Assembly (NCBI RefSeq): GCF_020497125.1 | Contig: NC_059073.1 | Coordinates: 12,111,225-12,175,224 of the forward strand | Length of the DNA: 64,000 nucleotides | Origin: Mauremys mutica | Lineage: Eukaryota > Chordata > Testudines > Geoemydidae | Direction of reading: 5' to 3' | Shown: positions 35,189-46,669 of the stretch, piece by piece | How positions within the stretch are numbered: the first letter of the stretch is position 1 | How the letters are laid out: every line of letters begins with the position of its first letter | Position numbers and translations under genes: made by a program | Notes under the pieces: model-generated | What the model was told of the DNA's origin: nothing | Databases searched by the model: none | What the model saw: only the letters and a program-made list of their open reading frames with translations

Positions 35189-35945
35189 AAATACAGAACA
35201 AACAACAAGCCTCTGCTCCAAAGAGCTTATGCAATCTAAGTATGAGACAAGAGACACAAGGTGGATACAGACAGACGAACACAAGGAAACACGCAGACAC
35301 TGCTGCTCAGCATGACAGGCTGTGTTCTAAGCACACCAGCTGCCTAAGTCTTGCTCAGATAGCATTTCTACATGTCCCAAGCTTCTGAGCAATAGGATCT
35401 TCCCCAGCCCGCTAAGATTTTTTAAACGAGAATGGAGACCATTTTTTCCACAATGGTTGGCTCATCTCTGTGCCCAGTGGCATCAATCATACCACCTGTA
35501 TGCAAGGAACAAGCTCACCCTGCTCTGGTCTGCCCAGTGCTTACTCACTATTCCTGTGAAACTCTGCTGAAAGGTCATGCCTCTCATCCACTCCCAGCAA
35601 TAAGTGAGTCAACAGATCGGTATCTTCTCCACTTGAAAAACTGAACAGATGTGTGCAGGCCTAAAGATACGGCTGAACTTGGTGCTGGGGGTGCGATTCC
35701 CAGCTCCAGGAGACATACCTGCACTAGCTCTCATCCTGTCAGTGGACTAAAAATAGAGCATAGCCCCGGCAGTGGGAGCAGCAGGAGGGGCTAGTTGCCC
35801 TGAGTAAGTGCCTAGGATCTCTGATGGGCATGTATTTGGGTCGGCCAGCTCAAGGACAGCTAGTCCAGGTATGTCTCCTCAAGCTGGAATTCACCGCTCC
35901 CCGCAGCTCCAAGTATACCCTACATTGGCTTTGCCTATTGCTGTA
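35189..35945. other. Intergenic, end of an older repeat
   Basis: The first 110 bases hold the right part of the repeat split by the SINE (GAGACAAGAGACACAAGG, GATACAGACAGACGAACAC). Nothing further was recognised up to the CTGTA that flanks the solo LTR. Confidence 0.5.
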
Positions 35946-36732
35946 TGTCATAAACAGATAGTTAAGGGTTAAGGTCTCTTTTACCTGTAAAGGGTTAACA
36001 TGCAGTACCTGATGACCACCTGACCAGAGGACCAATCAGAGACAAGATAATTTCAAATCTCTGTGGAGGGAAGCCTTTGTCTGTGTTCTTTGTTAGAGTT
36101 CTCTTTTTGGATCTAAGAGAGGCCAGTCATGTCTCCAAGTTCTCCTGGAGTAGTTCCTACTATTCAATAGTGAGTATTAATTAGAAAGGCAGATTAGTCT
36201 ATAATTTGATTTCTACATTTGCAATTGTGTGTTGCTGAAGGAAATTCTTTATTTCAGTTTGCTGTTACTTTGCTTTTACTGAGAAAGAAAGGAGGGGGGG
36301 ATTCTCTCCAGAGATTGATAAGTTTAGACCCTGTATTGTTCTATCTTGGTTACAGAGACAGTGACTTTCTTTTTTATTCTTTAATAAATTCTTTTCTATT
36401 AAGGACTTGGTTGGTCTTTCCTTGAGTGGATTCTCAGGGAAGGGGAGGGGGAGGTATCCCTCTGTAGTTGGATCCCGGTATCTCTCCTAGGAAAAGGGAG
36501 GGGGGAGGAAGCAGGGGGAATGGTTTATTTCTCCTGGGTGTAAGAACTCCATGGATTTGGAGCTCTTGGGATCCCCAAGGATTTTGGGGAAGGACTGTGT
36601 CCCAATCCACGTACCTGATTGGGTGGTGGCAGCTTTTACTAGATCTAAACTAGGATTTTAGTTTAGAGGGAAACCAGTGCAGGTCCCCATATTAGAACCC
36701 AACAGCTCCAAGTGGGGGTGAGACCTATGACA
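35946..36732 (+). mobile_element. Solo LTR, retroviral type, 787 bp, perfect 5-bp duplication
   Basis: Starts TGTCATAAACAGATAG and ends CCTATGACA, giving TGTCATA/TATGACA inverted ends. CTGTA occurs exactly on both sides (35941-35945 and 36733-36737). An AATAAA signal lies at 36383-36388. No internal coding region. Its perfect target duplication suggests a younger insertion than the LTR at 22.2 kb. It sits about 460 bases before the GPR20 coding exon, in the same orientation, in what is probably the 5' UTR intron. Confidence 0.9.
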
Positions 36733-36906
36733 CTGTACCTCTGGTCCTCCTTGATGTTGGTTATCCCATCATGTTTGGCCATATTTAAAATATGGAGTGT
36801 AAGCTGTTCAGGGCACCAGCATGACTCTGCTTAGCTTGTGAGATGTGATGTGATCGCAGACTGAAATGGTCTGGTTGTAGGCCACTGGGGAGCTATCATT
36901 CTCCAT

Positions 36907-37083
36907 CGATTCCCAAGCCAGAAGGGACCATTGTGATCATCTAGTCTGACCTCCTGTGTAACACAGGACATGGAACTTCCCCCAAATAATACCTAGAGCA
37001 GATCTTTTAGCAACACACCCCATCTCGATTTTAAAATTGCCAGTGATGGAGAGACTCCACCACAACCCTGGGTAAATGCCTTC
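36907..37083 (-). mobile_element. CR1 LINE 3' fragment upstream of GPR20
   Basis: Minus-oriented CR1 tail: CCAGAAGGGACCATTGTGAT, CATCTAGTCTGACCTCCTG, GTGATGGAGAGACTCCACCAC. It ends about 90 bases before the splice acceptor. Confidence 0.85.
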
Positions 37084-37153
37084 AAAACACCTCAAAACGA
37101 GGCTGCAGTGTTCTGTGCTGTGAACCCCTGAACATGACTGTAAATGTCTCTTT

Positions 37154-37174
37154 GCTGTTGCTTCCTTCTTTCAG
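37154..37174 (+). other. Splice acceptor before the GPR20 coding exon
   Basis: A pyrimidine-rich tract (TTGCTTCCTTCTTTCAG) ends in AG at 37173-37174, leaving an 18-base 5' UTR segment before the ATG at 37193. This implies an intron in the 5' UTR and an upstream non-coding first exon. That exon and the promoter could not be identified by eye. The CR1 fragment and solo LTR just upstream would then lie in the intron. Confidence 0.7.
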
Positions 37175-37192
37175 GTCCCCAGAGCCCTGAGT

Positions 37193-38275
37193 ATGCACGC
37201 TGCCTCCTCCTCCCGAGTACCGGCCCTTAACCCTCTCAACTCCACGAAGGCGCCCAACTCTAACAACTCAGATGAGGACAACTTATTCCACAAGTTCATC
37301 CATTTGGACCAAGAACTTTACCAAGACTATTACAGCTTGTGGATAGCACTGATGGCGGTCAATGGCATCATTTTCCTGGTGGGCGTTGTGCTGAACAGCT
37401 TAGCTCTCTACGTGTTCTGCTTCCGCACCAAGACGAAAACCACCTCTGTCATCTACACCATCAATCTGATCGTTACTGATCTACTGGTGGGCTTCTCCTT
37501 GCCCACCCGAATCATCATGTACTACACCGCAAGGGACTGCCTAAAATGTTCCTTTGTTCACATCTTCGGCTACTTCGTCAACATGTACTGCAGCATTCTC
37601 TTCTTGACGTGCATCTGCATTGACCGGTACCTGGCTATTGTGCAGGTGGAAGCCTCACGTAAGTGGAGGAACCCCAGCTGTGCCAAGGGGATCTGTGTCT
37701 TCATCTGGGTCTTTGCAACTGTGGTCACTTTCTCCATCCTGACCATGGCGATAACCTTCGCACCCTGCTGCCTCGCCAAGATCTTTGCCCTGATGGTCTG
37801 CGAGTATTTCTTCCCGCTCATCATCATCACCTTCTTCACCACTAGGATCATGTGTGCGCTGTCCAAGCCCAGCCTCATGCACCAGAGCCGTGAGAGGCGA
37901 ATGAGGGCCGTTCAGCTCCTCACCACTGTCCTCATCATCTTCATGATCTGCTTTACACCTTTCCACGTGCGCCAGGTGGCCATTTCCATCAACCCAGACA
38001 TTCCCCATGAAATCAGCTTAATTGTCTACCATGTGACCGTGACTCTGAGTAGCCTCAACAGCTGCATGGACCCCATCGTCTACTGCTTTGTCACCAACAA
38101 CTTCCAGTCAACCATGAAAAATATCTTCAGGAAGTCGGACCCTGAGCAGACAAGCGGGGACATCATCAGTATGAACAAGAGCTCCAAGGGCTCAGGTACA
38201 AATGCAATCATTGCCTTCTCAAACACAATAGGCAGCCCTTTGAGCTTACCTTCAACAAACAATACACAGATATAA
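37193..38275 (+). CDS. GPR20: GPR20, orphan class A G protein-coupled receptor
   Basis: Complete uninterrupted frame of 360 codons; human GPR20 has 358. The product should be a plasma-membrane seven-helix receptor; mammalian GPR20 is an orphan reported to signal constitutively through Gi. Visible in the translation: an extracellular N-terminus with N-glycosylation sequons at N16 and N24; helix 1 about 50-76 with N68; helix 2 with D96; cysteines at 116/119 and 192/193 able to form the helix 3-loop 2 disulfide; DRY at 144-146; helix 5 with P208; CFTP at 253-256, the variant of CWxP; and DPIVY at 293-297, the variant of NPxxY. The stretches LALYVFC, VIYTINL, CSILFLTCIC, LSSLNSCMDPIVYCFV and the tail SSKGSG agree with GPR20 as I remember it, and separate it from purinergic and lipid-receptor relatives. 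The start is chosen because it follows a splice acceptor by 18 bases, has A at -3, and gives an N-terminus of family length. No damage is seen. Confidence 0.95.
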   Translation: MHAASSSRVPALNPLNSTKAPNSNNSDEDNLFHKFIHLDQELYQDYYSLWIALMAVNGIIFLVGVVLNSLALYVFCFRTKTKTTSVIYTINLIVTDLLVGFSLPTRIIMYYTARDCLKCSFVHIFGYFVNMYCSILFLTCICIDRYLAIVQVEASRKWRNPSCAKGICVFIWVFATVVTFSILTMAITFAPCCLAKIFALMVCEYFFPLIIITFFTTRIMCALSKPSLMHQSRERRMRAVQLLTTVLIIFMICFTPFHVRQVAISINPDIPHEISLIVYHVTVTLSSLNSCMDPIVYCFVTNNFQSTMKNIFRKSDPEQTSGDIISMNKSSKGSGTNAIIAFSNTIGSPLSLPSTNNTQI

Positions 38276-38790
38276 GCAGCTCCTAGAGGGACACACTACA
38301 GTAAGCCAGTGTGGAATATTGCTGAGCTGTCTGGTACTTTTGTCCTTGGCCTCTTGGTTTCTAATATGAGTTTTGGAGCGACTGTGTTAGAATTTATCCC
38401 TCGAGAACATTATGGTCTTTTTGGAAAAAGGAACTCTCTGTGCCTTTAGTACCAATACCAAAGAAAGTCCGTTAATTACAGTTCACAACAGGAATGATCT
38501 GTTTGCCTTTTAATATATATGTTTTACAAGCAGCAAACCCGTTACTGTTGTGGTTTTCTTTCACTGTTTCACACTGCAACGTGACAGTAAGCTACCGAAC
38601 TGCAGGAGGACTTAGAAGGCCATAAACACTCTTCTTGTCTGTGAAAGCCTCCCCGCCTTGGGAAAGGAATATTGTTGTTGAGTAACGCAGCTGCTGCTGA
38701 GCTTTCCACGTTACTAGAGACAGCAAAGATTTAAGACACCAAGCAGAGTTGTCCGTTTCAGGTGACTGAACTGAAGCGGGACAAAATAAA
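38276..38790 (+). promoter_or_regulatory. GPR20 3' UTR and candidate poly(A) signal
   Basis: Sequence after the TAA stop is unique-looking and lacks obvious transposon motifs. The first AATAAA hexamer I find downstream is at 38785-38790, about 510 bases after the stop, and would give a short 3' UTR. Another lies at 42056-42061, so a longer transcript is possible. No transcript evidence is available. Confidence 0.45.
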
Positions 38791-38799
38791 TCTAACCCA

Positions 38800-41700
38800 C
38801 TTGTCACTAGCAGCTCTTCAGATGTTTCTCAAACACATCTGAATTTCCTCAGGGAAGGCACTCTAATGCAAAACAATATCTCCCTCCCCACCTCCCCTCA
38901 ATACACACACCCTTAATATTTCAGCCATAAGGAGAGGATTGGTATGACTTTATAGAATATATATACATGCAAGGATTTGTATTGCTTGGTTCATATTATT
39001 CAGTTGGATCACCAGTTTCCTTATGTTTCAGACAGGCATGGAAAGAAGCTGTCCAAACATATGTGGTTTCTTGGAAACTCTCTTTCCCACATTTGCTCCC
39101 TCTTCCAGCAACTCAGTGGTGATGAAAAGCAGAACTGAAATCCGAAGATGTGTCAGCCTCGTTTGAGTTTATTTTATGATGCGGCATTAAATTAGGGTTA
39201 GCTATACCAGATCCTACCATTGGTCCAACTAGTCTGTATCTGCCTTTCCTCTAAGGCTTCAGAGAAAAGCAACAACAACAACAACAAACACCACAACTAA
39301 CCCCACAGCCCCATAAAGCATCTAGGTTGAATTCCATCCCAGGGCAGAGCCCTAGCATGATTTAAGACCTATGTTTAGGATTTAAATTATGTTGAGGGCC
39401 CTCCGCGCAGGGATGAACTTCACCTCTTTCAAATTCCATCATGTTGTTCCTGGGAAGGGACAAATTCACTCCTGATCCCCTGCAGCAATCAGTTTACACC
39501 CCAAAGCAGGCAGGTAGGTTTACACCCTTCGTGGAGCATGAATTGCCTTTTTCATCGTGCAGGGTCATAAAACGAGTCAACCCTTTGTAAAAATCCCATC
39601 GCAGTGTTTGACTCACAACATCGGCGCAAATGAAAGTCCCAATTTCAGTGTTACGGTGCTGGCTGGCGGCTGTACCATTTGCATTCTATACTGCACCATT
39701 AAAAAAGCATAAGCATGAAAAAGCAACCCAGAGAAACAGCGAGACCCACAGCATGAATGAAAACGACCATTGCTGTGATTATTCTCCTAGTGGAAATGCC
39801 ACTTGAAATATTTTCAACGGGTTCCACCTGGCTAACTAGGTTTGAGGAACAGAGCGATGGATCTATTGGTCTGTTGGTTACTGGGGCTGCTGGTCCTCCA
39901 ATTTAAACCAGTAGAAACCAATTGAGACTAGTTAAAGGATTCTAATGGAACCCACTGGAATTTCCACTAGCAAACTCTGCGCCAGAGCCAGCAAAGGAGA
40001 GCTGCACGCCAGAATTTACAAATCCTGCTCTTGCTACAGGGAGCCAAGCGAAGGGATGGGGCAGTGGAGTTTGTGCAGCTTTATGTGTCCCATTTCTTGC
40101 TTGTGGGGAGAAGTCAGGAATTTCCCCCTTGAGGTGCTTCCCCACCTCCAACAAGTGGCAGTAGGCCAGGGGGGTGGGGTGGGAGGTAGGAGCCTATTCT
40201 TGGCAGGCCTAGGAGCAAGGGGAGGTTGGCAAGATTTAGCAAAGGCCAAGGTACGGGAAGGAGTCAGGGGCCTTGGGGGGTCAAGGGGCTGCAGTGGGGA
40301 AGAGTCTGGAAGAGAGATTGTTAAGCAATGGGCGATGGAGCTTGGAGGGGTGGGGAACAGGGTGCCTGTAGCAACCTGGGGTTGGGGCTATTGGGGGACA
40401 ATGGGGGTGGGGGAGGGCCCGTGTCAGTCTATCATTGGGGCTGTTGGGGAATAAGGGGGACTGGGCAATAGGGGTTTGGAGCCTGGGGAGACTGTTGGAG
40501 GGAACCTGTTGCAGTGTCTCTTAGTCTTCTCATCACCCCATTAGCCTCCCCCCATTCTGCCCTCTCCAGCCCCGTCCGTCATTGTGCGCTTCCCCCCCCC
40601 CCCCGCCGCACACACACACAAACACACATACACACTCCTCCCCTGGCCCAGCTGCCACCACCACTTCCTCCCGGGGGCCTGGGTATGGGTCTGCTGCCAG
40701 CATGGCAAGAAACCTGCACTACAGCAACCCCTATAGCTGCCGAGAGGAACTGCAACTTACTGCCGGGGGACTGAATGCCGGAGCTCTCCACCGGGATGCA
40801 TGAAGGTGTGCGCCAGCTGCCAGATGAGTGCATGCCCCACTCGCGGCGTGACGTTTGGCAGTCCCGGGTGCTGTCCGTGCAACTGTTCCCAGAGCACTCC
40901 TGCTGGCGCAGGGCAGGGTGGGTGCAGTGCTGGGCACACTGCCGCTCCTGCGAAAAGGAGCAATGCAGCACCCCTTGCTAACACACACTGCAACCTACAG
41001 ACTGCATGGGGAAATCTAACCATACCCCCAAACTAGCAGATCCCACCCCATTGGGCAGTGGATAACCACCTGCCAGGCCCCACTCTTAAAAGTCTCTTGA
41101 GCATTCAGTGGCTCTCCTCCCCCAACTGTAACACTACTGCACTAGGGATGAATGGCTGCCCACACCCACTCCCTTCCCACAATGCACCTGCACAACACCG
41201 AGCAAGATCTAGCTCTTTGGCATCTAATCCTCTGCCTGAACATGATGCCCGCAATGCAAACAGGTCATTGTGCCTGAGGAAAGCATGCACGTGAAAAGTG
41301 GGTAATTGTGCACATTCAGATTTCACACACAAACCAGTACCCGGGCATGCACTGGCCTGGACTGAGGTTAAACTCCTCTTTTGTAGATGCAGTATGTGTG
41401 TATTTCTTCTGTCAGGCTGGCCTGGACTTTATTTCCTTCTTCATGGTTTGGTGTCTTCCAACATTCCTCACGGTGCACATATTTTGCAGACATCTATGTT
41501 TGAAACTGTAGGGCTGGCTCCTTAAAGCCTTCTGCACGCGATTCTTCTGGTGAAGTCAATGGGAGCTATGCACATGGACAGCTTGCAGGGTCAGGATCTT
41601 AGCCCCAAAGTACAAATAATAATAGGGATGTCTGGAAATTCCACATAATCAAGCCTGGAATTTAAAGCAGAAGACGCAGCAAAGAGTCAGAAGACATTCT

Positions 41701-42670
41701 CCAAAGGTCATTAAAAGCTCAACCGAAAGAGCTCGGTGAAAAGGCCATACATTTCAGTGACGCCGTGGTGTCCATTTTGATTTGGTTCCTGGGGTTTCTT
41801 TGAATGTATCTAGAATCTCTGAAAGACAAGTACTGTCGGTGGAATCTCCTCCTCCACTGGTTGTTGATGGCTAACAAAGAGAATATCTGCAACATGTCAT
41901 ATGTATTTATATCTGATGTAAACAATTTGTATTGCAAGAAGCTCTGTATTAAGCATAACAGTAGCCACTGGAGTCAGTGGGTGCTGACTTCTGTCATGTG
42001 GCAGAGGCGTATAACCTTCTGTAACCTCGACATATGTCAGGTGATGCAGGCCAGGAAATAAAGCTTCTTTTACTACCATGCCTGTGTGGGCCACTTTTAT
42101 TTCATGAAGGATGTTGGCTAGTTCAAAGTGGCATTGCTGTAGAGTTTGGGAGCACTAGTCATGGACCAGGGCTCCACATTTTTCTTTATAGAGACATGTT
42201 TCAGTTTGGGGAGCTACAGCGTTTAGTAATGACCAGCGTTTAACTTGATTGCAAACACACGCCAACAGACAGGGTAAACATGCTTCAATTGGATGCCAGA
42301 TGTATGCCCAACATGAGAACCCTTGACTCCAAACATCAGTTCCCCCAACTTACCAACTTCCTTTTGGACATTTAACAAGCTATACTCCCCCCTCCATGTG
42401 TGCATTTAAATCCTGTTCATTCAAAAAGGAAATGGAACAACGATCCATTCCACACAGTCAATGGATATTTCTTCCGTCCTGTTTATTTCTTGGCTTCTGC
42501 CACCCCCCAGATGTGGAGAGTTTATGCACATAAGTCCCATTAGCACATAAAGGCAGATCTGGGCCTGATTTTCAGAGGTGATGGACTTTAATGGGACTTG
42601 GGGATATTCACCCATACCTTCTATATTGGAGCACGCAATAATATATTATTAGTAACATCATTTATATATT
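38800..42670. other. Downstream of GPR20, no second gene recognised
   Basis: Contains an AAC run (about 39269-39288), a poly-C plus CA tract (about 40592-40638) and a possible unclassified repeat at 39840-39975. Several overlapping frames at 39.9-41.3 kb reflect GC-rich sequence, not a recognised protein. Confidence 0.5.
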
Positions 42671-42730
42671 ATAGAATCATAGAATGATAGAATCGTAGGA
42701 CTGGAAGGGACTTCGAGAGGTCATCTAGTC

Positions 42731-43575
42731 CAGCGTTTTTCAAAGTTCGGGTCACAACCCAGTACTGGGTTGCGTCATGTCAGGCACTGGGTCGCTCTAG
42801 TCAGCACCGCTGACTGGGACGTTAAAAGTCCCATCAGCAGTGCTGCCCAGTTGAGGCAGTCTAGTGCCTCCCTGTTCTGACATCATGCTGTGCCCTGGAA
42901 GCGGCCAACAGCGGTTCCGGCTTCTAGGCAGAGGGGCCATGGGGCTCTGCATGCTGCCCCCGCCCCGAGCACCGGCTCCAGCCAATGGGAGCTGGGGGGG
43001 CGGCGGTGCCTGCTGGCGAGAGCCATGCGGAGCCACTTGCACACCTTTTCCTAGGAGCCGGACCTGCTGTTGGCCACTTCAGGCGCAGTGTGGTCCACGG
43101 TGCCAGGACAGATGGGAAGCCTGGGGGGGAGGGATAGCTCAGTGGTTTGAGCATTGGCCAGCTAAACCCAGGGTTGTGAGTTCAATCCTTGAGGATGCCA
43201 CTTAGGGAGCTGGGGCAAAAATTGGTCCTGCTAGTGAAGGCAGGGGGCTGGACTCTATGACCTTTTGAGGTCCCTTCCAGTTCTAGGAGATTGGTATATC
43301 TCCAATTATTACCTTTTATTACCTTCCCCCCGGCTGCACTGCTGACCGGGAGCCACCGGAGGTAAATCCACACCTCAATCCCCTGCCCCAGACCACACTC
43401 TGAACCCCTTATTCCCAGCCCCACCCCGCTGCCCTCACCCCCACTCCCCAACCCTCTATCCCAGCCCTGAGCCCCTCCCACACCCCAAACCCCTCATCCC
43501 CAGCTCCGTTGGGTCGTGAGCATCAACAATTTTCTTCAACTGGGTCCCCAGAAAAAAAAGGTTTGAAAACCATTG
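42731..43575. mobile_element. hAT element inside CR1, 845 bp, perfect 8-bp duplication
   Basis: Left terminus CAGCGTTTTTCAAAG and right terminus, reverse complement, CAATGGTTTTCAAAC. ATCTAGTC is present on both sides (42723-42730 and 43576-43583) and belongs to the CR1 target sequence. The interior is GC-rich, without transposase, and carries a SINE at 43124-43309. Confidence 0.92.
43124..43309 (+). mobile_element. tRNA-derived SINE nested in the hAT element
   Basis: GGGATAGCTCAGTGGTTTGA and GGTTGTGAGTTCAATCC boxes, then ATTGGTCCTGCTAGTGAAGG and a tail ending GGTATATCTCCAATTATTA. This tail differs from the ATTCTATGAT-ending SINEs and is shared with the copy at 54.7 kb, so two SINE subfamilies are present. 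Confidence 0.9.
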
Positions 43576-43789
43576 ATCTAGTCCAATCCCCTGCACTTAT
43601 GGTAGGACTAAGTATTATCTAGACCATCCCTGTCAGGTGTTTGTCACCTGTCCTTAAAAATTTCCAATGACGGAGATCCTACAACATCCCTAGGCAATTT
43701 ATTCCAATGCTAGGAATTTTTTCTAATGTCCAACCTAAATCTCCCTTGCTGCAATTTAAGCCCATTGCTTCTTGTCCTATCCACAGAGG

Positions 43790-44005
43790 TTAAGGAGAAC
43801 AATTTTTCTCCCTCCTCCTTGTAACAAATTTTATGTACTTGAAACCTGTTATCATGTCCCCTCTCGGTCTTCTCTTCTCCAGACTAAACAAACCCAATTT
43901 TTTCAATCTTCCCTCATAGGTCATGTTTTCTAGAACTTTCATCATTACTGTTGCTTTCCTCTGGACTTTCGCTAATATGTCCACATCTTTCCTGAAATGT
44001 GGCAC
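43790..44005 (-). pseudogene. CR1 ORF2 C-terminal fragment
   Basis: Seventy-one residues of decayed CR1 protein: PHFRKDVDILAKVQRKAT, NMTYEGRLKKLGLFSLEKRR, GDMITGFKY. Frame and key residues are lost on both sides; it is the remnant coding part of the interrupted CR1 copy and more diverged than the one at 10.8-11.4 kb. Confidence 0.85.
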
Positions 44006-44180
44006 CCAAAACTGGACACAATACTGCAGCTGAGGCCTAATCAGTTAGGAGTACAGCAGAAGAATTACTTCTTATGTCTTACTACACTCCTGCTAATTCA
44101 TCCCAAAATGTTTGCTTTTTTTTTTTTTGGCAACAGTATTACACTGTTCATTTATATTTAGCTTTGACCCACTATGATCC

Positions 44181-44792
44181 TGTGGTGGGGTGCACTCACC
44201 CCACACTGGAAGGGAAAGGGTTAACTCCTCATTGTGGGCTGAGGAAGCCACGCTCCCATGTCCTACTGAGCATGCACCAAATACAGTACTTGTATAAATG
44301 GGAGCAGCCCAGTTCAGTCTGGGTGGTCTGCCAGAGAGGAAGGATGCATGTTGCTGGTGCCAGCTTGGGCACAGCCAAAGCCCCAGGCCACGGAAGCCAG
44401 AAGCGCTGAAGCCCAGGCAGATGCCCAGCTACCTGCAGATGTCCCAGGGGGGTCTGAGCTACCATGAGCTGCACCAGCCGAGGTATCCAGAAGACTCACC
44501 GCTGCCATGGAGATCACGGTAGGAAGTAGCCTGTGGGGGACTAGCTGCTGTCCTGACGGTAGTCAGCGTGTTGTCGACAGACCCCTGCTGACTCAGTGGT
44601 GAATGTACTTGCCACTGACAGGGCCTCGGTGGAGCAGGGAGGGCCTAGGTTCCCCTACTCAGGCCATCACCCACTGGCTGCTAGGCCATCCAGCAGGGCA
44701 ACTCTATTGACTCTGGCCACTAGGCCTTGCTGCCTGGTGAACCAGGGGAGCCTTATTGACTCTAGCCACCAAGCCTCACTGAGCTCAGTACA
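44181..44792 (+). mobile_element. LTR-like insertion in CR1, 612 bp
   Basis: Begins TGTGGTGGGGTGCACTCACC and ends CTCAGTACA. GATCC is found on both sides (44176-44180 and 44793-44797), matching a 5-bp LTR duplication. A TATA-like TATAAATGGG lies at about 44292. No coding capacity. The right edge could be a few bases off because the bases before GATCC may belong to CR1. Confidence 0.5.
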
Positions 44793-44947
44793 GATCCTTG
44801 GGGGACACCACTGTTTACCTCTCTCTATGCTGAAAACTGGCCATTTATTCCTACCCTTTGTTTCCTATCTTTTAACCAGTTGGTAATACTGCAGCTCTTT
44901 ACCACAAGAACCAAAGGAGAGCTCCCATAGCTGCTGAGTAGTAATAG

Positions 44948-45341
44948 ATCATAAGAACGGCCATACAGGGTCAGACCAATGCTCCATTTAGCCCAGTATC
45001 CTGCCTCCTGGCAGTGCTAGTACCAGATGCTTCAGAGGGAGTGAACAGAAGAGGGCACGTTCTTGAGTGATCCTCCCCGTAATGTCCAGTCCCATCTTCT
45101 AGCAGTCAGAAATGTAGGGACATCCCCAGCATGGGGTTGTGTCCCTGCCCATCCTGGCTAATGGCCATTGATGGACCTGTCCTCCATGAACTTACCTAAT
45201 TCTTTTTGGAACCTTTTTATACTTTTGGCCTTCACAACAACCCTTGACAATGAGTTCCACAGGTTGACTGTGCGCTGTACTTTCTTATGCTTTCTTATGT
45301 TGTACATTTTTATGTTTGCTTTAATCCTGCTGTTTATTAAC
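44948..45341 (-). mobile_element. CR1-related LINE fragment, second subfamily
   Basis: CATAAGAACGGCCATACAGG, GTCAGACCAATGCTCCATTT, AGCCCAGTATCCTGCCTCC at the 3' end, and downstream TGAACTTACCTAATTC and CACAACAACCCTTGACAATG. This is a CR1-type 3' end different from the other copies. Confidence 0.75.
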
Positions 45342-45477
45342 CAGGAATGGTGAACCGTGCCCACTGGGAGCTACGTGGGGCCGTGCCTGCAAACGGTCAA
45401 TGTCAGCAAAATGTCTCGCAGCCCGCAATCAGATTACCCTGGTGGGCCGCATGCAGCCTGTGGGCTGCCCACCACTG
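45342..45477. mobile_element. Possible hAT MITE remnant
   Basis: CAGGAATGGTGAACCGTG at the left and, in reverse complement, CAGTGGTGGGCAGCCCACAG at the right resemble hAT ends. The flanking 8-mers do not match, so it is tentative. Confidence 0.35.
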
Positions 45478-46669
45478 ATCTAGGTTTTGATTCAGGAAAA
45501 CAGCCCTCTTCAAGACAGCACTTACATATGTGCTTAACTTAAGTCCCACGGGGTTTTACTTAACTTTAAGCATGTGCTTAAGTGCTGCCCTGAAGCCGGG
45601 CCCGAGTGTCTTCCTCTCCCTTAGCCTTTTCTTGCTGGCACAGTCCTCATTCTCACTTACTATGGCCATGGATGGAATGTGCCGCTCAGCACAGACCTGA
45701 GGGCCACCCTCTGCAAGAAGCAAAGCGCACAGATGAAATCAGGCCCAGAGCATGCCCAAGAAAAATCCAGGGTTAATCTGACAGTGACTTCGACTGACTC
45801 AGGCTGATACAGACTCAGGCTGTTGCAAACAAAAGATAAGCATCCTTCTCTCGGTCTCCATTGCTCCTTTTGGATTTGCCTTAATAAGCACCAAGAATGA
45901 GAAGGGCAGAGTGCTGTCTATCACCCATCAAAACACTGGACCAGAGGAATGCGAAGGTAAATATTTGCCATTGATGTTTAGGTTACGCTCCATTAATAGC
46001 AGGAAATTAAACAACTAGCAGCCTGTTCTGGTCTCCTGCTTTCTTCATTGTCTTGACAATCTAAGACCAGCCTGGCGACAGCCCAGCAGAAAATGTAACA
46101 CATTTAAGACATCAAGGAGAGATGAAACAAAGGGACCAAGTGAGGGAAACATTTTCCACATCAGACTCTTCATTATATTCTTCTGTTTCAATCCAAATTG
46201 AATGAAGAATCCAGTGTCTCTACCTGCTGCCCCCAAAAGCACCATCCACCAAGGCTAACACACGTCTGACTTGGAGTTGCCATGAGAGATCTCAGTGTGC
46301 CTGCTACAACCTCCAGCTTTTCCTTAGTTTGGTGCGTTCTGGCCCCAAAAGACTATTATCCTGTTGCCTTGAACTGGGTCACCCCAGAGCAATTTGCCGG
46401 TGCAATTTGCAATCATCTTTTAAGAACCTTCGATAGAAACCAAAAAAAAAAGATACAAAGGGTGAATTGTTTCAATAGAGGTTTGTGGGGATCCGGCTTA
46501 AAGCTGATCCTTGAAAGACAATAGTGACTGTAACCAAGAACTGAACGTATCTGCGTCTGTGTGGTGGAGGGGAGGGGGAACACGATAAAGAAGAGTTAAG
46601 TCCTCCTATGGATCATGGATGGGAATGTGTAGAGTAACGACTGACATTTATACAGCACTATAGAAATAG
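45478..46669. other. Intergenic, no recognised feature
   Basis: No gene, RNA or clear repeat was identified between the MITE remnant and the fold-back hAT element. Confidence 0.45.

Larger units (their letters stand above)
42671..44890 (-). mobile_element. CR1 LINE copy split by two later insertions
   Basis: The CR1 3' end (ATAGAATCATAGAATG, GGACTGGAAGGGACTTCG) starts at 42671 and is interrupted by a hAT element at 42731. It resumes at 43576-44180 with the C-terminal coding region (broken; the fragment [14 protein letters not shown] block is at 43790-44005), and is interrupted again at 44181-44792. CR1-like sequence (GGGGGACACCACTGTTTACC, TTTGTTTCCTATCTTTTAACC) continues to about 44890. Confidence 0.85.

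Noticed and set aside
37570..38008. Minus-strand frames of 102 and 117 codons
   Set aside because: They are antisense shadows of the GPR20 coding exon.
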